Under the pieces are notes generated by a model that did no database searches, was not told the DNA's origin, and saw only the letters and a list, made by a program, of their open reading frames with translations. Positions 6,088-11,793 of a stretch of 11,793 nt of DNA are shown piece after piece (the first letter of the stretch is position 1; the number at the start of each line of letters is the position of its first letter). The position numbers and the translations under genes were made by a program. The stretch comes from DASSUC01 sp035649895 (GTDB taxonomy: Bacteria > Actinomycetota > Actinomycetes > Mycobacteriales > Micromonosporaceae), in the NCBI GenBank assembly GCA_035649895.1, contig DASRIS010000145.1:1-11793 (forward strand). Direction: 5' to 3'.

Positions 6088-6807
6088 GTGGCAAGGCCGA
6101 TTATCGGCATCACTACCTATGCGGAGGAGGCGCGGTTCGGTCTCCAGGACACTTTCTCAGCGGTGCTCCCGCTGTCGTACGTGCACGCCGTGCACGTCAG
6201 CGGCGGCCGTGCCGTGCTCATCACCCCGGACGACCCGGACACCGACATCCTGGAACGCATCGACGGCATCGTGTTCACCGGCGGGTCTGACGTCGACCCC
6301 GCGCTCTACGGTGAGCGCCCACACCCCACCACGTCCGTGAAGCCCGAGCGGGACGCCGCAGAGCTGCTGCTCATGCGCGCGGCGATAGCGGCCGACCTGC
6401 CCACCTTCGGCATCTGCCGGGGCATGCAGCTGATGGTCGTCGCCTACGGCGGCCGGCTTCACCAGCACCTGCCTGACGTGCTCGGGCACAACAACCACCG
6501 GCCCGTGGCCGGCCCCAAGTTCGGCGAGCACCCGGTCCGGATGGAGCCGGGCTCCGCAGCGTACAAGATCCTCGGGGAGCAGGTGCCGGTCAACTCGTAC
6601 CACCACCAGGGCATCGCAGACCCGGGCCGGCTGGCGCCCACCGGCTGGTGCCCGGAGGACTCGCTCATCGAGGTGGTCGAGGACCCGACCCGCGGGTTCA
6701 TCCTGGGCGTGCAGTGGCACCCGGAGGACAACGGCGACTTCCGGCTGTTCGAGGCGCACGTCGAGGCGTCCGCGGACAACCGGGCACGGCTGCTGGCGAG
6801 CCGCTAG
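6088..6807 (+). CDS. Gamma-glutamyl-gamma-aminobutyrate hydrolase (peptidase C26, PuuD-like) family protein
   Basis: This 239-aa class I glutamine-amidotransferase-fold hydrolase cleaves gamma-glutamyl amide bonds, releasing glutamate. The N-terminus RPIIGITTYAEEARFG is typical of PuuD and Rv2859c-like proteins. The nucleophile is C110 in GICRGMQ (the nucleophile elbow), and H211 and E213 in GVQWHPE complete the triad. FTGGSDVDPALYG (about residues 68-80) is the conserved oxyanion-side loop. No synthetase partner domain is fused, so it acts as a stand-alone hydrolase. Beside GlnA4 it is the natural last step, freeing the oxidised amine from glutamate. GTG 6088 has GAGGAGA at 6076-6082. The 115-base gap after the SDR gene is larger than elsewhere in the cluster and has a possible promoter. 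In Mycobacterium tuberculosis this gene directly follows glnA4; here the SDR lies between. Confidence 0.9.
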   Translation: MARPIIGITTYAEEARFGLQDTFSAVLPLSYVHAVHVSGGRAVLITPDDPDTDILERIDGIVFTGGSDVDPALYGERPHPTTSVKPERDAAELLLMRAAIAADLPTFGICRGMQLMVVAYGGRLHQHLPDVLGHNNHRPVAGPKFGEHPVRMEPGSAAYKILGEQVPVNSYHHQGIADPGRLAPTGWCPEDSLIEVVEDPTRGFILGVQWHPEDNGDFRLFEAHVEASADNRARLLASR

Positions 6808-6869
6808 CGCCGCTGGCCGCGTACCCGTCGCCGTGCCCTTGCGCCGCCGGGTGGTGGCACCATCGACGC

Positions 6870-7457
6870 ATGGCCAAGGTGTACGAAGCAATCGACGGCC
6901 GGCTGCGCGAGCTCATCCTGGCGCAGCCGGTCTTCTTCGTGGCGACCGCGCCGAGCGGCCCCGGCGGCCACGTCAACCTCTCGCCGAAGGGCGTGGCCGG
7001 GTCGTTCGCGGTCCTCGGTCCGCGCCGGGTCGCGTACCTCGACTACACCGGCAGCGGCGCGGAGACCATCGCCCACCTGCGGGACAACGGGCGGATCGTG
7101 CTTATGTTCTGCGCCTTCGAGGGTCCACCGACGATAGTGCGGCTGCACGGGCGGGGCACCGCGGTACGCCCGCAGGACGCCGGCTTCGCCGGCCTGCGGG
7201 CGGCCTTCCCCGCGAGTGCGGCGACCGACCACGGGCTGCGCAGCGTCATCGCGGTCGACGTGGAACGGGTGTCCGACTCGTGCGGGTACGCCGTGCCGCT
7301 GATGTCCTACACCGGTGACCGGACGCTCCTTGCGCAGTGGAGCGGGCGCAGGACCGACGCGCAGCTGGTCGAGTACCGGGCCAGCCACAACGCGGTAAGC
7401 ATCGACGGCCTGCCAGCGCTGTCTGATCCAGGACTGCCGGATACCCTGGTCGGATGA
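6870..7457 (+). CDS. Pyridoxamine 5'-phosphate oxidase family protein (FMN-binding split barrel)
   Basis: This 195-aa protein belongs to the PNPOx-like split-barrel family. The opening YEAIDGRLRELILAQPVFFVATA, then HVNLSPKGVAGSF, RRVAYLDYTGSGAETIAHLRDNGRIVLMFCAFEGPPTIVRLHGRG, is the standard flavin-barrel core (about residues 3-95), with an extra C-terminal part to about 180. Members bind FMN, F420 or haem and reduce or oxidise small molecules; the substrate is unknown and true PNP oxidase activity is doubtful. I chose ATG 6870 rather than upstream in-frame codons because MAKVYEAIDG matches the family start. No ribosome site is evident, and a CACCAT element at 6858-6863 seven bases before the ATG would fit leaderless transcription. 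The TGA overlaps the ATG of map (ATGA), so the two are translationally coupled. Confidence 0.85.
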   Translation: MAKVYEAIDGRLRELILAQPVFFVATAPSGPGGHVNLSPKGVAGSFAVLGPRRVAYLDYTGSGAETIAHLRDNGRIVLMFCAFEGPPTIVRLHGRGTAVRPQDAGFAGLRAAFPASAATDHGLRSVIAVDVERVSDSCGYAVPLMSYTGDRTLLAQWSGRRTDAQLVEYRASHNAVSIDGLPALSDPGLPDTLVG

Positions 7458-8311
7458 GCGTCCGCGCCCCTCTGCGTCCGGGCACCCTCTCGCCTTGGCG
7501 GCAGGTCCCGCCGCACATCGCCCGTCCGGAGTATGTCGGCAAGCGCGGCCCGCGGCCCTGGCGGGGCTCCCACGTGCAGGACCGGGAGACCATCGAGCGG
7601 ATGCGGCTGGCCGGCAGGATCGCAGCCCAGGCGGTGGTGCTCGCGGGTGAGCACTGCAAGCCGGGTGTCACCACCGACGAGATCGACCGGGTGGTGCACG
7701 AGTTCCTCTGCGACCACAACGCCTACCCGTCCACCCTGGGCTACAAGGGCTTCCCCAAGTCCTGCTGCACCAGCCTCAACGAGGTGATCTGCCACGGCAT
7801 CCCGGACTCGACCGTGGTGGAGGACGGCGACATCGTCAACGTGGACGTCACGGCCTACATCGGCGGGGTGCACGGCGACACCAACGCGACCTTCTGCGCC
7901 GGGGCGGTGCGGGAGGAGGCTCGGCTGCTGGTGGAGCGCACCCACGAGGCGATGATGCGGGGCATCAAGGCCGTGGCGCCGGGCCGGCCGCTCAACGCCA
8001 TCGGCCGGGTCATCGAGGCGTACGCCAAGCGCTTCGGCTACGGCGTCGTGCGGGACTTCACCGGTCACGGCATCGGTGAGGCGTTCCACAGCGGCCTCTA
8101 CGTGCCGCACTACGACAACCCCCGGCTGACCACCGTGATGGAGCCGGGCATGACCTTCACGATCGAGCCGATGATCACCCTTGGCACGCACGACTACCAC
8201 GTCTGGTCCGACAAGTGGACGGTGGTGACCAAGGACCGCCGGTGGACCGCCCAGTTCGAGCACACCGTCGCGGTGACCGACGACGGCTACGAGATCCTCA
8301 CGCTGCCGTGA
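7454..8311 (+). CDS. map: Type I methionine aminopeptidase, long (MapB-like) form
   Basis: This 285-aa cytosolic metalloprotease removes the initiator methionine from nascent proteins. The dinuclear metal ligands are D131, D142, H205, E238 and E269, and the catalytic histidine is H114 in EVICHGIP. These residue numbers and the total length are the same as I recall for Mycobacterium tuberculosis MapB (MtMetAP1c, Rv2861c), which supports the start at ATG 7454. Residues 1-40 form the proline-rich extension characteristic of this subtype (P6, P9, P14, P19, P20, P25, P33, P35 with PxxP spacing), thought to contact the ribosome. It overlaps the upstream PPOX gene by ATGA and the downstream VIT gene by GTGA, so it sits in a tightly coupled three-gene unit. 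Short-form map, usually near secY/infA, would be elsewhere. Confidence 0.96.
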   Translation: MSVRAPLRPGTLSPWRQVPPHIARPEYVGKRGPRPWRGSHVQDRETIERMRLAGRIAAQAVVLAGEHCKPGVTTDEIDRVVHEFLCDHNAYPSTLGYKGFPKSCCTSLNEVICHGIPDSTVVEDGDIVNVDVTAYIGGVHGDTNATFCAGAVREEARLLVERTHEAMMRGIKAVAPGRPLNAIGRVIEAYAKRFGYGVVRDFTGHGIGEAFHSGLYVPHYDNPRLTTVMEPGMTFTIEPMITLGTHDYHVWSDKWTVVTKDRRWTAQFEHTVAVTDDGYEILTLP

Positions 8312-9045
8312 CCGACCCCGCACCACCCGCCGGCGCCCCGGCCACCGCGGCGCTGGACGAGAAGCACCATGCCGACGTCTCCGGCGGCTGGCTGCGCCCG
8401 GCGACGTTCGGGGCCATGGACGGGCTGGTGACGAACATCGCGCTGATCGCCGGCGTGGGCGGTGGCGGGGTCGAGCCGGACAACATCCTGCTGACCGGGG
8501 TGGCCGGGCTGGTCGCCGGCGCCATCTCCATGGGGCTGGGCGAGTTCACCAGCGTGCGTACGCAGAACGAGCAGGTCGCGCACGAGGTGGCAAAGGAGCG
8601 CCGGGAGCTGGAGCGCAACCCGGATGGCGAGGCCGACGAGCTGGCTGGGAAGTGGATCGGGCGGGGGATGCCCGCCCGCCTCGCCCGCCAGGTCGCCGAG
8701 GCGCTGCGCCACAACCCGGAGGAGGCGCTGCGGGTGCACGCCCAGGAGGAGCTGGGCATCGACCCGAACGCCACGCCCAGCCCGTGGCTCGCCGCGGTCT
8801 CCTCGTTCCTGTGCTTCTCGGCCGGTGCGGCGGTGCCGCTGCTGCCGTACCTGTTCGGGGCGACCAGCCTGTGGCTCGCCCTCGCCTTCGGCGGCGTCGG
8901 GCTCTTCGTGGCCGGCGCCGCCGTCTCCCGGTTCACCAGCCGCAGCTGGTGGGGCAGCGGCCTGCGCCAGCTCGTGCTCGGTGGGCTGGCCGCCCTGGCC
9001 ACGTACGGCATCGGCATGCTGATCGGTGTGAACGGCCTCAGCTGA
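8308..9045 (+). CDS. VIT1/CCC1 family iron/manganese transporter
   Basis: This 245-aa membrane protein is of the vacuolar iron transporter (VIT1/CCC1) family, which exports or sequesters Fe2+ or Mn2+. Five membrane segments are visible at about residues 31-50, 60-82, 158-178, 186-206 and 222-242. The family signatures are present: MDGLVTNIALIAGV in helix 1 (the metal-path Asp) and SMGLGEFTSVRTQ in helix 2 (the metal-path Met and Glu). Between helices 2 and 3 lies a long charged cytoplasmic region rich in Glu (VAKERRELERNP, RHNPEEALRVHAQEELGI), corresponding to the helical metal-binding domain. The GTG at 8308 overlaps the map stop (GTGA), implying reinitiation; no separate ribosome site is seen. 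Direction of transport is presumably out of the cytosol. No iron-responsive operator was recognised, and there is no link to the map function beyond co-transcription. Confidence 0.9.
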   Translation: MTDPAPPAGAPATAALDEKHHADVSGGWLRPATFGAMDGLVTNIALIAGVGGGGVEPDNILLTGVAGLVAGAISMGLGEFTSVRTQNEQVAHEVAKERRELERNPDGEADELAGKWIGRGMPARLARQVAEALRHNPEEALRVHAQEELGIDPNATPSPWLAAVSSFLCFSAGAAVPLLPYLFGATSLWLALAFGGVGLFVAGAAVSRFTSRSWWGSGLRQLVLGGLAALATYGIGMLIGVNGLS

Positions 9046-9346
9046 GCTGTCGTGCCGGCCCGGCCACAGGCAGCGTCTATCAGATTGCTCCGTACGGAGG
9101 TATCGCCGGGGCACCCGGCTGGCGCAAAGTTGGATACCCGCACGTGGCACGAGGCCGATCCCGACCAAGCCCAGGACCGCCTGCTGCGTCTGCTCTGCGC
9201 GGTGTCGGGGGCTTCGCCAACACACTGTGGGAGCGCGTGCAGCTGCTGGTGTATGCCGACCTGACGTACGGCATCAGCCTGCGTCCACATATGTCGGCCC
9301 ACTGCTGGCGAGGGGGAAGGCAGCAGCATCGCCGCCTCGCCGTTTG
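9046..9346. other. Gene-poor junction between VIT gene and vapC45; possible decayed coding sequence
   Basis: No convincing intact gene lies in these 301 bases. There is a perfect 12-bp palindrome CTCCGTACGGAG at 9088-9099, and an imperfect GTGCCGGCCCGGCCAC dyad at 9052-9067 right after the VIT stop that may help terminate transcription. On the plus strand one frame reads TWHEADPDQAQDRLLRLLCA (from about 9141) and another continues FANTLWERVQLLVYADLTYG (from about 9214), so a frameshifted gene fragment is possible, but I do not recognise it. It is where the GC-rich housekeeping block gives way to lower-GC accessory DNA. Confidence 0.4.
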
Positions 9347-9793
9347 TCAGCAGCTCGTGGTCGGTGGAGGTGGCGGTCCAGTGCGTTTGGCCGGAACGAT
9401 TGGTCTCAGATCCACCCTCTTATCGAGGACAACTAACCGCCACGGCCCTTCTCCCGCGTCGTCTATGTGACGTTCGATCGCCTCCCAGTGTCGGACCAGG
9501 AGGCACAGGTAGCCCCAGTTGGTCAGGTCACGCTTCACTGCGAGGTGGACCAGTCGGAGCCTGTGAGCGACGACTAGGTCGTTCTCCCACCAACGGGTGA
9601 CTATCTTTCGGTCGCGCAAGATGGCGACCAAGCCGGCTGCGGCAACGACCGGGATCCATTGCACATCGCTGTCACCGATCTTTACATCTGGGAACCGTAG
9701 GTGACCAGGGTGTACGACATCGCGCCTGGCGTGGGCGAGGGCCCGACCAGTACCGAGCAGACTCTCATCGACATAAAACCGTGCCGGATCCAT
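9347..9793 (-). CDS. vapC45: VapC45-like PIN-domain toxin
   Basis: This 148-aa protein resembles the VapC45 PIN-like toxin family (Rv2019 in Mycobacterium tuberculosis, about 138 aa). PIN toxins are Mg-dependent RNases whose acidic residues chelate metal; candidates here are D9 and E10 (FYVDES), D41 and D43 (KIGDSDVQW), D61 (ILRDRKI) and E70. The order DES near the N-terminus, then GDSD, then AILRDRKI is the family pattern. The last 15 residues are a Pro-rich tail (RTGPPPPPTTSC) beyond the usual end. The ATG at 9793 lies 26 bases after the antitoxin stop, with only a weak GAAG upstream, suggesting lower, antitoxin-coupled translation. GC content is clearly lower than in the metabolic genes to the left, consistent with horizontal acquisition. 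Toxicity and RNA target are not deducible. Confidence 0.85.
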   Translation of the reverse strand: MDPARFYVDESLLGTGRALAHARRDVVHPGHLRFPDVKIGDSDVQWIPVVAAAGLVAILRDRKIVTRWWENDLVVAHRLRLVHLAVKRDLTNWGYLCLLVRHWEAIERHIDDAGEGPWRLVVLDKRVDLRPIVPAKRTGPPPPPTTSC

Positions 9794-9819
9794 ATGCTCG
9801 CTTCATCTGCCATGTGCCG

Positions 9820-10569
9820 TCACGCGGCTGTGCCCGTGTCTCGCTGGCGCTCGAACTCGATCGCATCCAGCACCTGGTTACGAGTCAGCTCGTAGCTGTC
9901 AGCGATCAGCTCAATCGGATCGCCGGCGCTGTACTGCTCGAAGAGCACTGCGGTAGGGACGGCACGGACAACCGGCTGCCCAAACTTCTGTAGCGGGTCG
10001 ATCGTGACGGACCGTCTGTGCCCAAGCGGGTGGAGCCGTACGACGATCTCGCTGTCCGGGTCGTCCCTGTGCCTGTCGCCATAACCTGCGATCATCTTGA
10101 ACTGCCGTACCGGAGCGGCCAATGTGACCTGTCCATCGGCGACACGCACGACCAGCCGTAGATCTGGGTCAAGGTTGGCGGCGTCCTCCAGTTCGTTAAC
10201 GAGGGCTAGCGTGGCCGGGTCGACCAGTGGCCGCAGGTGGGCTAGCGGGTATGGGATGCCGAGACGCTGACGCAGTCCCTGAACGATCGGACGGAGCCGG
10301 ACAATTCGTACTCCTGCCTCGCGGTAGCCAGCTAGCAGTGACGCTTCGACAAACTCGCCCCACGTGACTATGTCGTTTCCTGTATGCGTCGCCCGAACGA
10401 TTGGCTCGTAGCTCTTGCCGCGCCGGTTATATCCATCGACCCATCGCCGTGCCGTGCCGTGGCTGAGGCTTAGCAGTCGGTCGACGTCGCCGAAGCCGTA
10501 CAGGGCGCGTTCGAGGAACACCACGCCGGAACCTGCGGGCTGCTGACCCATGGACAGATCGTAGGTCAT
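9820..10569 (-). CDS. vapB45: VapB45-like antitoxin (HTH plus DUF433)
   Basis: This 249-aa protein matches the plan of the large antitoxin VapB45 (Rv2018, about 239 aa). Residues about 22-60 (YGFGDVDRLLSLSHGTARRW onward) are a MerR-like helix-turn-helix that would bind the operator. Residues 60-130 are a helical middle (WGEFVEASLLAGYREAGVRI). Residues about 185-240 are a DUF433 domain with GQPVVRAVPTAVLFEQYSAG and the antirepressor-like helices IADSYELTRNQVLDAIEFE, which presumably contact the toxin. The gene comes first in a two-gene leftward operon with the PIN toxin, the usual antitoxin-first order. I took ATG 10569; ATG 10551, six codons later, is also possible, and neither has a strong ribosome site. 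Codon use and GC are unlike the left-hand block. It should neutralise the toxin and repress its own promoter, by family analogy. Confidence 0.86.
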   Translation of the reverse strand: MTYDLSMGQQPAGSGVVFLERALYGFGDVDRLLSLSHGTARRWVDGYNRRGKSYEPIVRATHTGNDIVTWGEFVEASLLAGYREAGVRIVRLRPIVQGLRQRLGIPYPLAHLRPLVDPATLALVNELEDAANLDPDLRLVVRVADGQVTLAAPVRQFKMIAGYGDRHRDDPDSEIVVRLHPLGHRRSVTIDPLQKFGQPVVRAVPTAVLFEQYSAGDPIELIADSYELTRNQVLDAIEFERQRDTGTAA

Positions 10570-10850
10570 CGGACCACGCTCGCCCCGCTCGTTGAGGAGG
10601 GCCGGGTTGCGCGCGTCGTAACCGGTCTAGGTCACCCCGTGTCAGGCCACCAACCCTGTGCTGTTTCACCCGGACGGTGGACGCTGCCGTGGTGTCCTGC
10701 CGCTGAGCCTGGCTGAGGTGAGTGGCCGGGTTGGCGGTCCATAGACTACGGACGCGCCGCGGCTTTCCGCAGAGGCGACGGCAACGGGTTTGATGGCATG
10801 GTGGCGCTGCGCGGGCGGGAGCGTCGACCCGCGCAGAGGGGACGGGCGCG
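10570..10850. promoter_or_regulatory. Divergent intergenic region between vapBC45 and the restriction gene
   Basis: These 281 bases contain no credible gene or tRNA and must carry both divergent promoters. Toward vapB45, the minus strand shows a weak TTGGTG - 18 bases - TAGACC pair upstream of the ATG. Toward the restriction gene, TAGACT at 10742-10747 fits a TANNNT -10 with no clear -35, which would give a leader of about 100 bases. Both promoter calls are weak. Confidence 0.4.
10807..10836 (+). promoter_or_regulatory. Hairpin abutting the ribosome site of the restriction gene
   Basis: CTGCGCGGG (10807-10815) is perfectly complementary to CCCGCGCAG (10828-10836), a 9-bp stem with a 12-base loop. 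The 3' arm runs two bases into AGAGGGGA (10835-10842), the ribosome site of the ATG at 10851. If formed in mRNA it could limit translation initiation; in DNA it could be an operator. Confidence 0.5.
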
Positions 10851-11793
10851 ATGACGGGACCGGACGGCGGGACCGGCGGGGACGACATCGGCAACCCCAT
10901 CATCAACTCGCCGTACGAGCCGCCGCAGTGCCACTTCGAGATCGGCCCGCACGGGCCCACCGGCAAGAGACTTCCCGGGCGACGGCCCAGCGAGTCCTAC
11001 ATCCCGGTGCCCGTTACCCGCAAAGGGCGCCGGCCGGCCCAGCAGATGCTGGACTTCGACCTCACCGGCGAGCGCCGGGAGCCGAACACCCTCATCAACG
11101 ACATCAGAGCCGTGGTCGAACGCTGGCGGGCCAACAACTGGAACGGCGTTACGCCGTACACCCGGAAGTTGTTGACCCACTGGAGCGCCGGACCGCCGAC
11201 CCGGGACGACCCGGTGTTCTTCTGCCAGCGGGAGGCGGCCGAGACCGCGATCTTCCTCGCCGAGGTGGCCGGACGGCACGGCACGCCGGACTACCGGCGC
11301 CGGCTGGACCCGGAGAACGCGCTGCACAACAACGGCCTGCCGCGGGTGGGCCTGAAGATGGCGACCGGCGCCGGCAAGACCGTGGTGATGGCGATGCTGG
11401 TCGCCTGGCAGGCCATCAACAAGGTGATGACGCCAAGGGACAGCCGTTTCGCCAAGCGGTTCCTGGTCGTGGCGCCCGGCATCACCATCCGCGACCGGCT
11501 CGGCGTGCTGCACCCGGAGCGGGAGGACAGCTACTACATCGAGCGCGACCTGGTGCCGCCGGACCTGTGGGAGGCCTTGCTGCAGGCCCAGGTGGAGGTG
11601 GTCAACTACCACGCCTTCCTGCCCCGGGACGCAAAGGAGATCCAGGGCGTCGCCGCCAACACCCGCAAGCTGCTGCGGGGCAACAAGCCCGAGGTGGCCG
11701 ACGCGTTCGCGGAGACCCCGGAGATGGTCGCCGACCGCGTGCTGCGGGCCTTCGGCTCTACCGAGGGCGGCGTCGTGGTGCTCAACGACGAGG
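10851..11793 (+). CDS. Type III restriction endonuclease Res-like DEAD/DEAH helicase (BPTD_3080-type), N-terminal part
   Basis: The first 314 codons of a gene that runs off the right edge. The start NPIINSPYEPPQCHFEIG and the following GRRPSESYIPVPVTRKG are typical of the BPTD_3080 family of restriction-type superfamily 2 proteins. Helicase motifs appear in order: FFCQREAAETAIFLAEV (Q-motif-like region, about residues 123-139), Walker A MATGAGKT at 170-177, VVAPGITIRDRL (motif Ia), then VVVLNDE ending at D313-E314, where the DEAH box (usually NDEAHHCY) begins. The rest of the helicase and any nuclease domain lie outside. It would translocate on DNA with ATP and cut unmodified DNA, usually with a methyltransferase partner that is not in this window. 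ATG 10851 has AGAGGGGA at 10835-10842. The reading frame is uninterrupted to the window end. Placed beside a toxin-antitoxin pair, it indicates a defence island. Confidence 0.88.
   Translation, partial: MTGPDGGTGGDDIGNPIINSPYEPPQCHFEIGPHGPTGKRLPGRRPSESYIPVPVTRKGRRPAQQMLDFDLTGERREPNTLINDIRAVVERWRANNWNGVTPYTRKLLTHWSAGPPTRDDPVFFCQREAAETAIFLAEVAGRHGTPDYRRRLDPENALHNNGLPRVGLKMATGAGKTVVMAMLVAWQAINKVMTPRDSRFAKRFLVVAPGITIRDRLGVLHPEREDSYYIERDLVPPDLWEALLQAQVEVVNYHAFLPRDAKEIQGVAANTRKLLRGNKPEVADAFAETPEMVADRVLRAFGSTEGGVVVLNDE

Noticed and set aside
7307..8326. Minus-strand open frame (339 codons) antisense to map
   Set aside because: Map has every active-site residue at expected spacing; the His/Val-rich antisense frame is a shadow.
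8287..9329. Two minus-strand open frames antisense to the VIT gene and the following gap
   Set aside because: The sense strand encodes a five-helix transporter; the antisense frames lack recognisable domains and end in the gene-poor region.
9364..9895. Short plus-strand open frames across the vapBC45 region
   Set aside because: They are antisense to the recognisable PIN toxin and antitoxin and have no family features.
10570..10850. Possible tRNA or small RNA gene as an island attachment site
   Set aside because: No cloverleaf or TTCGA-type T-loop motif flanked by a stem could be found on either strand, and no att-like duplication was seen within the window.
10427..10966. Minus-strand open frame across the vapB45 start, the intergenic region and the restriction gene start
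   Set aside because: It overlaps three functional regions, is low-complexity Arg/Pro/Ala, and has no ribosome site.

Overview
The window is high-GC actinobacterial DNA: strongly G/C-ending codons, GTG starts, AGGAGG-type ribosome sites, and gene order recalling mycobacteria and streptomycetes. The protein style suggests Micromonosporaceae (Micromonospora-like), but that is inference. Left to right it holds the 3' end of ispG (MEP isoprenoid pathway), a convergent PadR-family repressor with an operator-like promoter, a DUF4081/GNAT acetyltransferase, a leftward 181-aa protein of unknown function with a repeat-rich promoter, and then a long rightward run.

The rightward run (about 2492-9045) is an MFS exporter-like gene, a GlnA4-type glutamine-synthetase-like enzyme, a short-chain dehydrogenase, a peptidase C26 (gamma-glutamyl hydrolase) protein, a pyridoxamine-phosphate-oxidase-fold flavoprotein, a type I methionine aminopeptidase whose metal ligands match Mycobacterium tuberculosis MapB numbering, and a VIT1/CCC1 iron/manganese transporter. 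As I recall it, the order ispG - GNAT - (variable) - mapB - glnA4 - C26 - aldC - SDR is the M. tuberculosis Rv2868c-Rv2857c neighbourhood. This window is therefore a rearranged version of a conserved actinobacterial block, and the aldehyde dehydrogenase is not seen. GlnA4 + SDR + C26 together fit a route in which an amine or amino alcohol (ethanolamine in the Streptomyces coelicolor GlnA4 case) is gamma-glutamylated, oxidised, and released from glutamate by hydrolysis.

Right of 9045 the character changes. GC falls visibly: hand counts give 32/60 at 9661-9720 against 46/60 at 8881-8940. A 300-bp stretch without a convincing gene leads into a leftward vapBC45-type toxin-antitoxin pair: a large DUF433 antitoxin with an N-terminal helix-turn-helix, and a VapC45-like PIN toxin. 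Divergent from it, and cut by the window end, is the N-terminal 314 residues of a type III restriction (Res) helicase-nuclease of the BPTD_3080 type. This right end looks like the edge of an acquired defence/accessory island joined to a housekeeping block.

No rRNA, tRNA, CRISPR array or complete insertion sequence was seen. The most interesting leads are the TA-restriction junction, the gamma-glutamyl catabolic set lacking its aldehyde dehydrogenase, and the uncharacterised 181-aa protein with its symmetric promoter elements.
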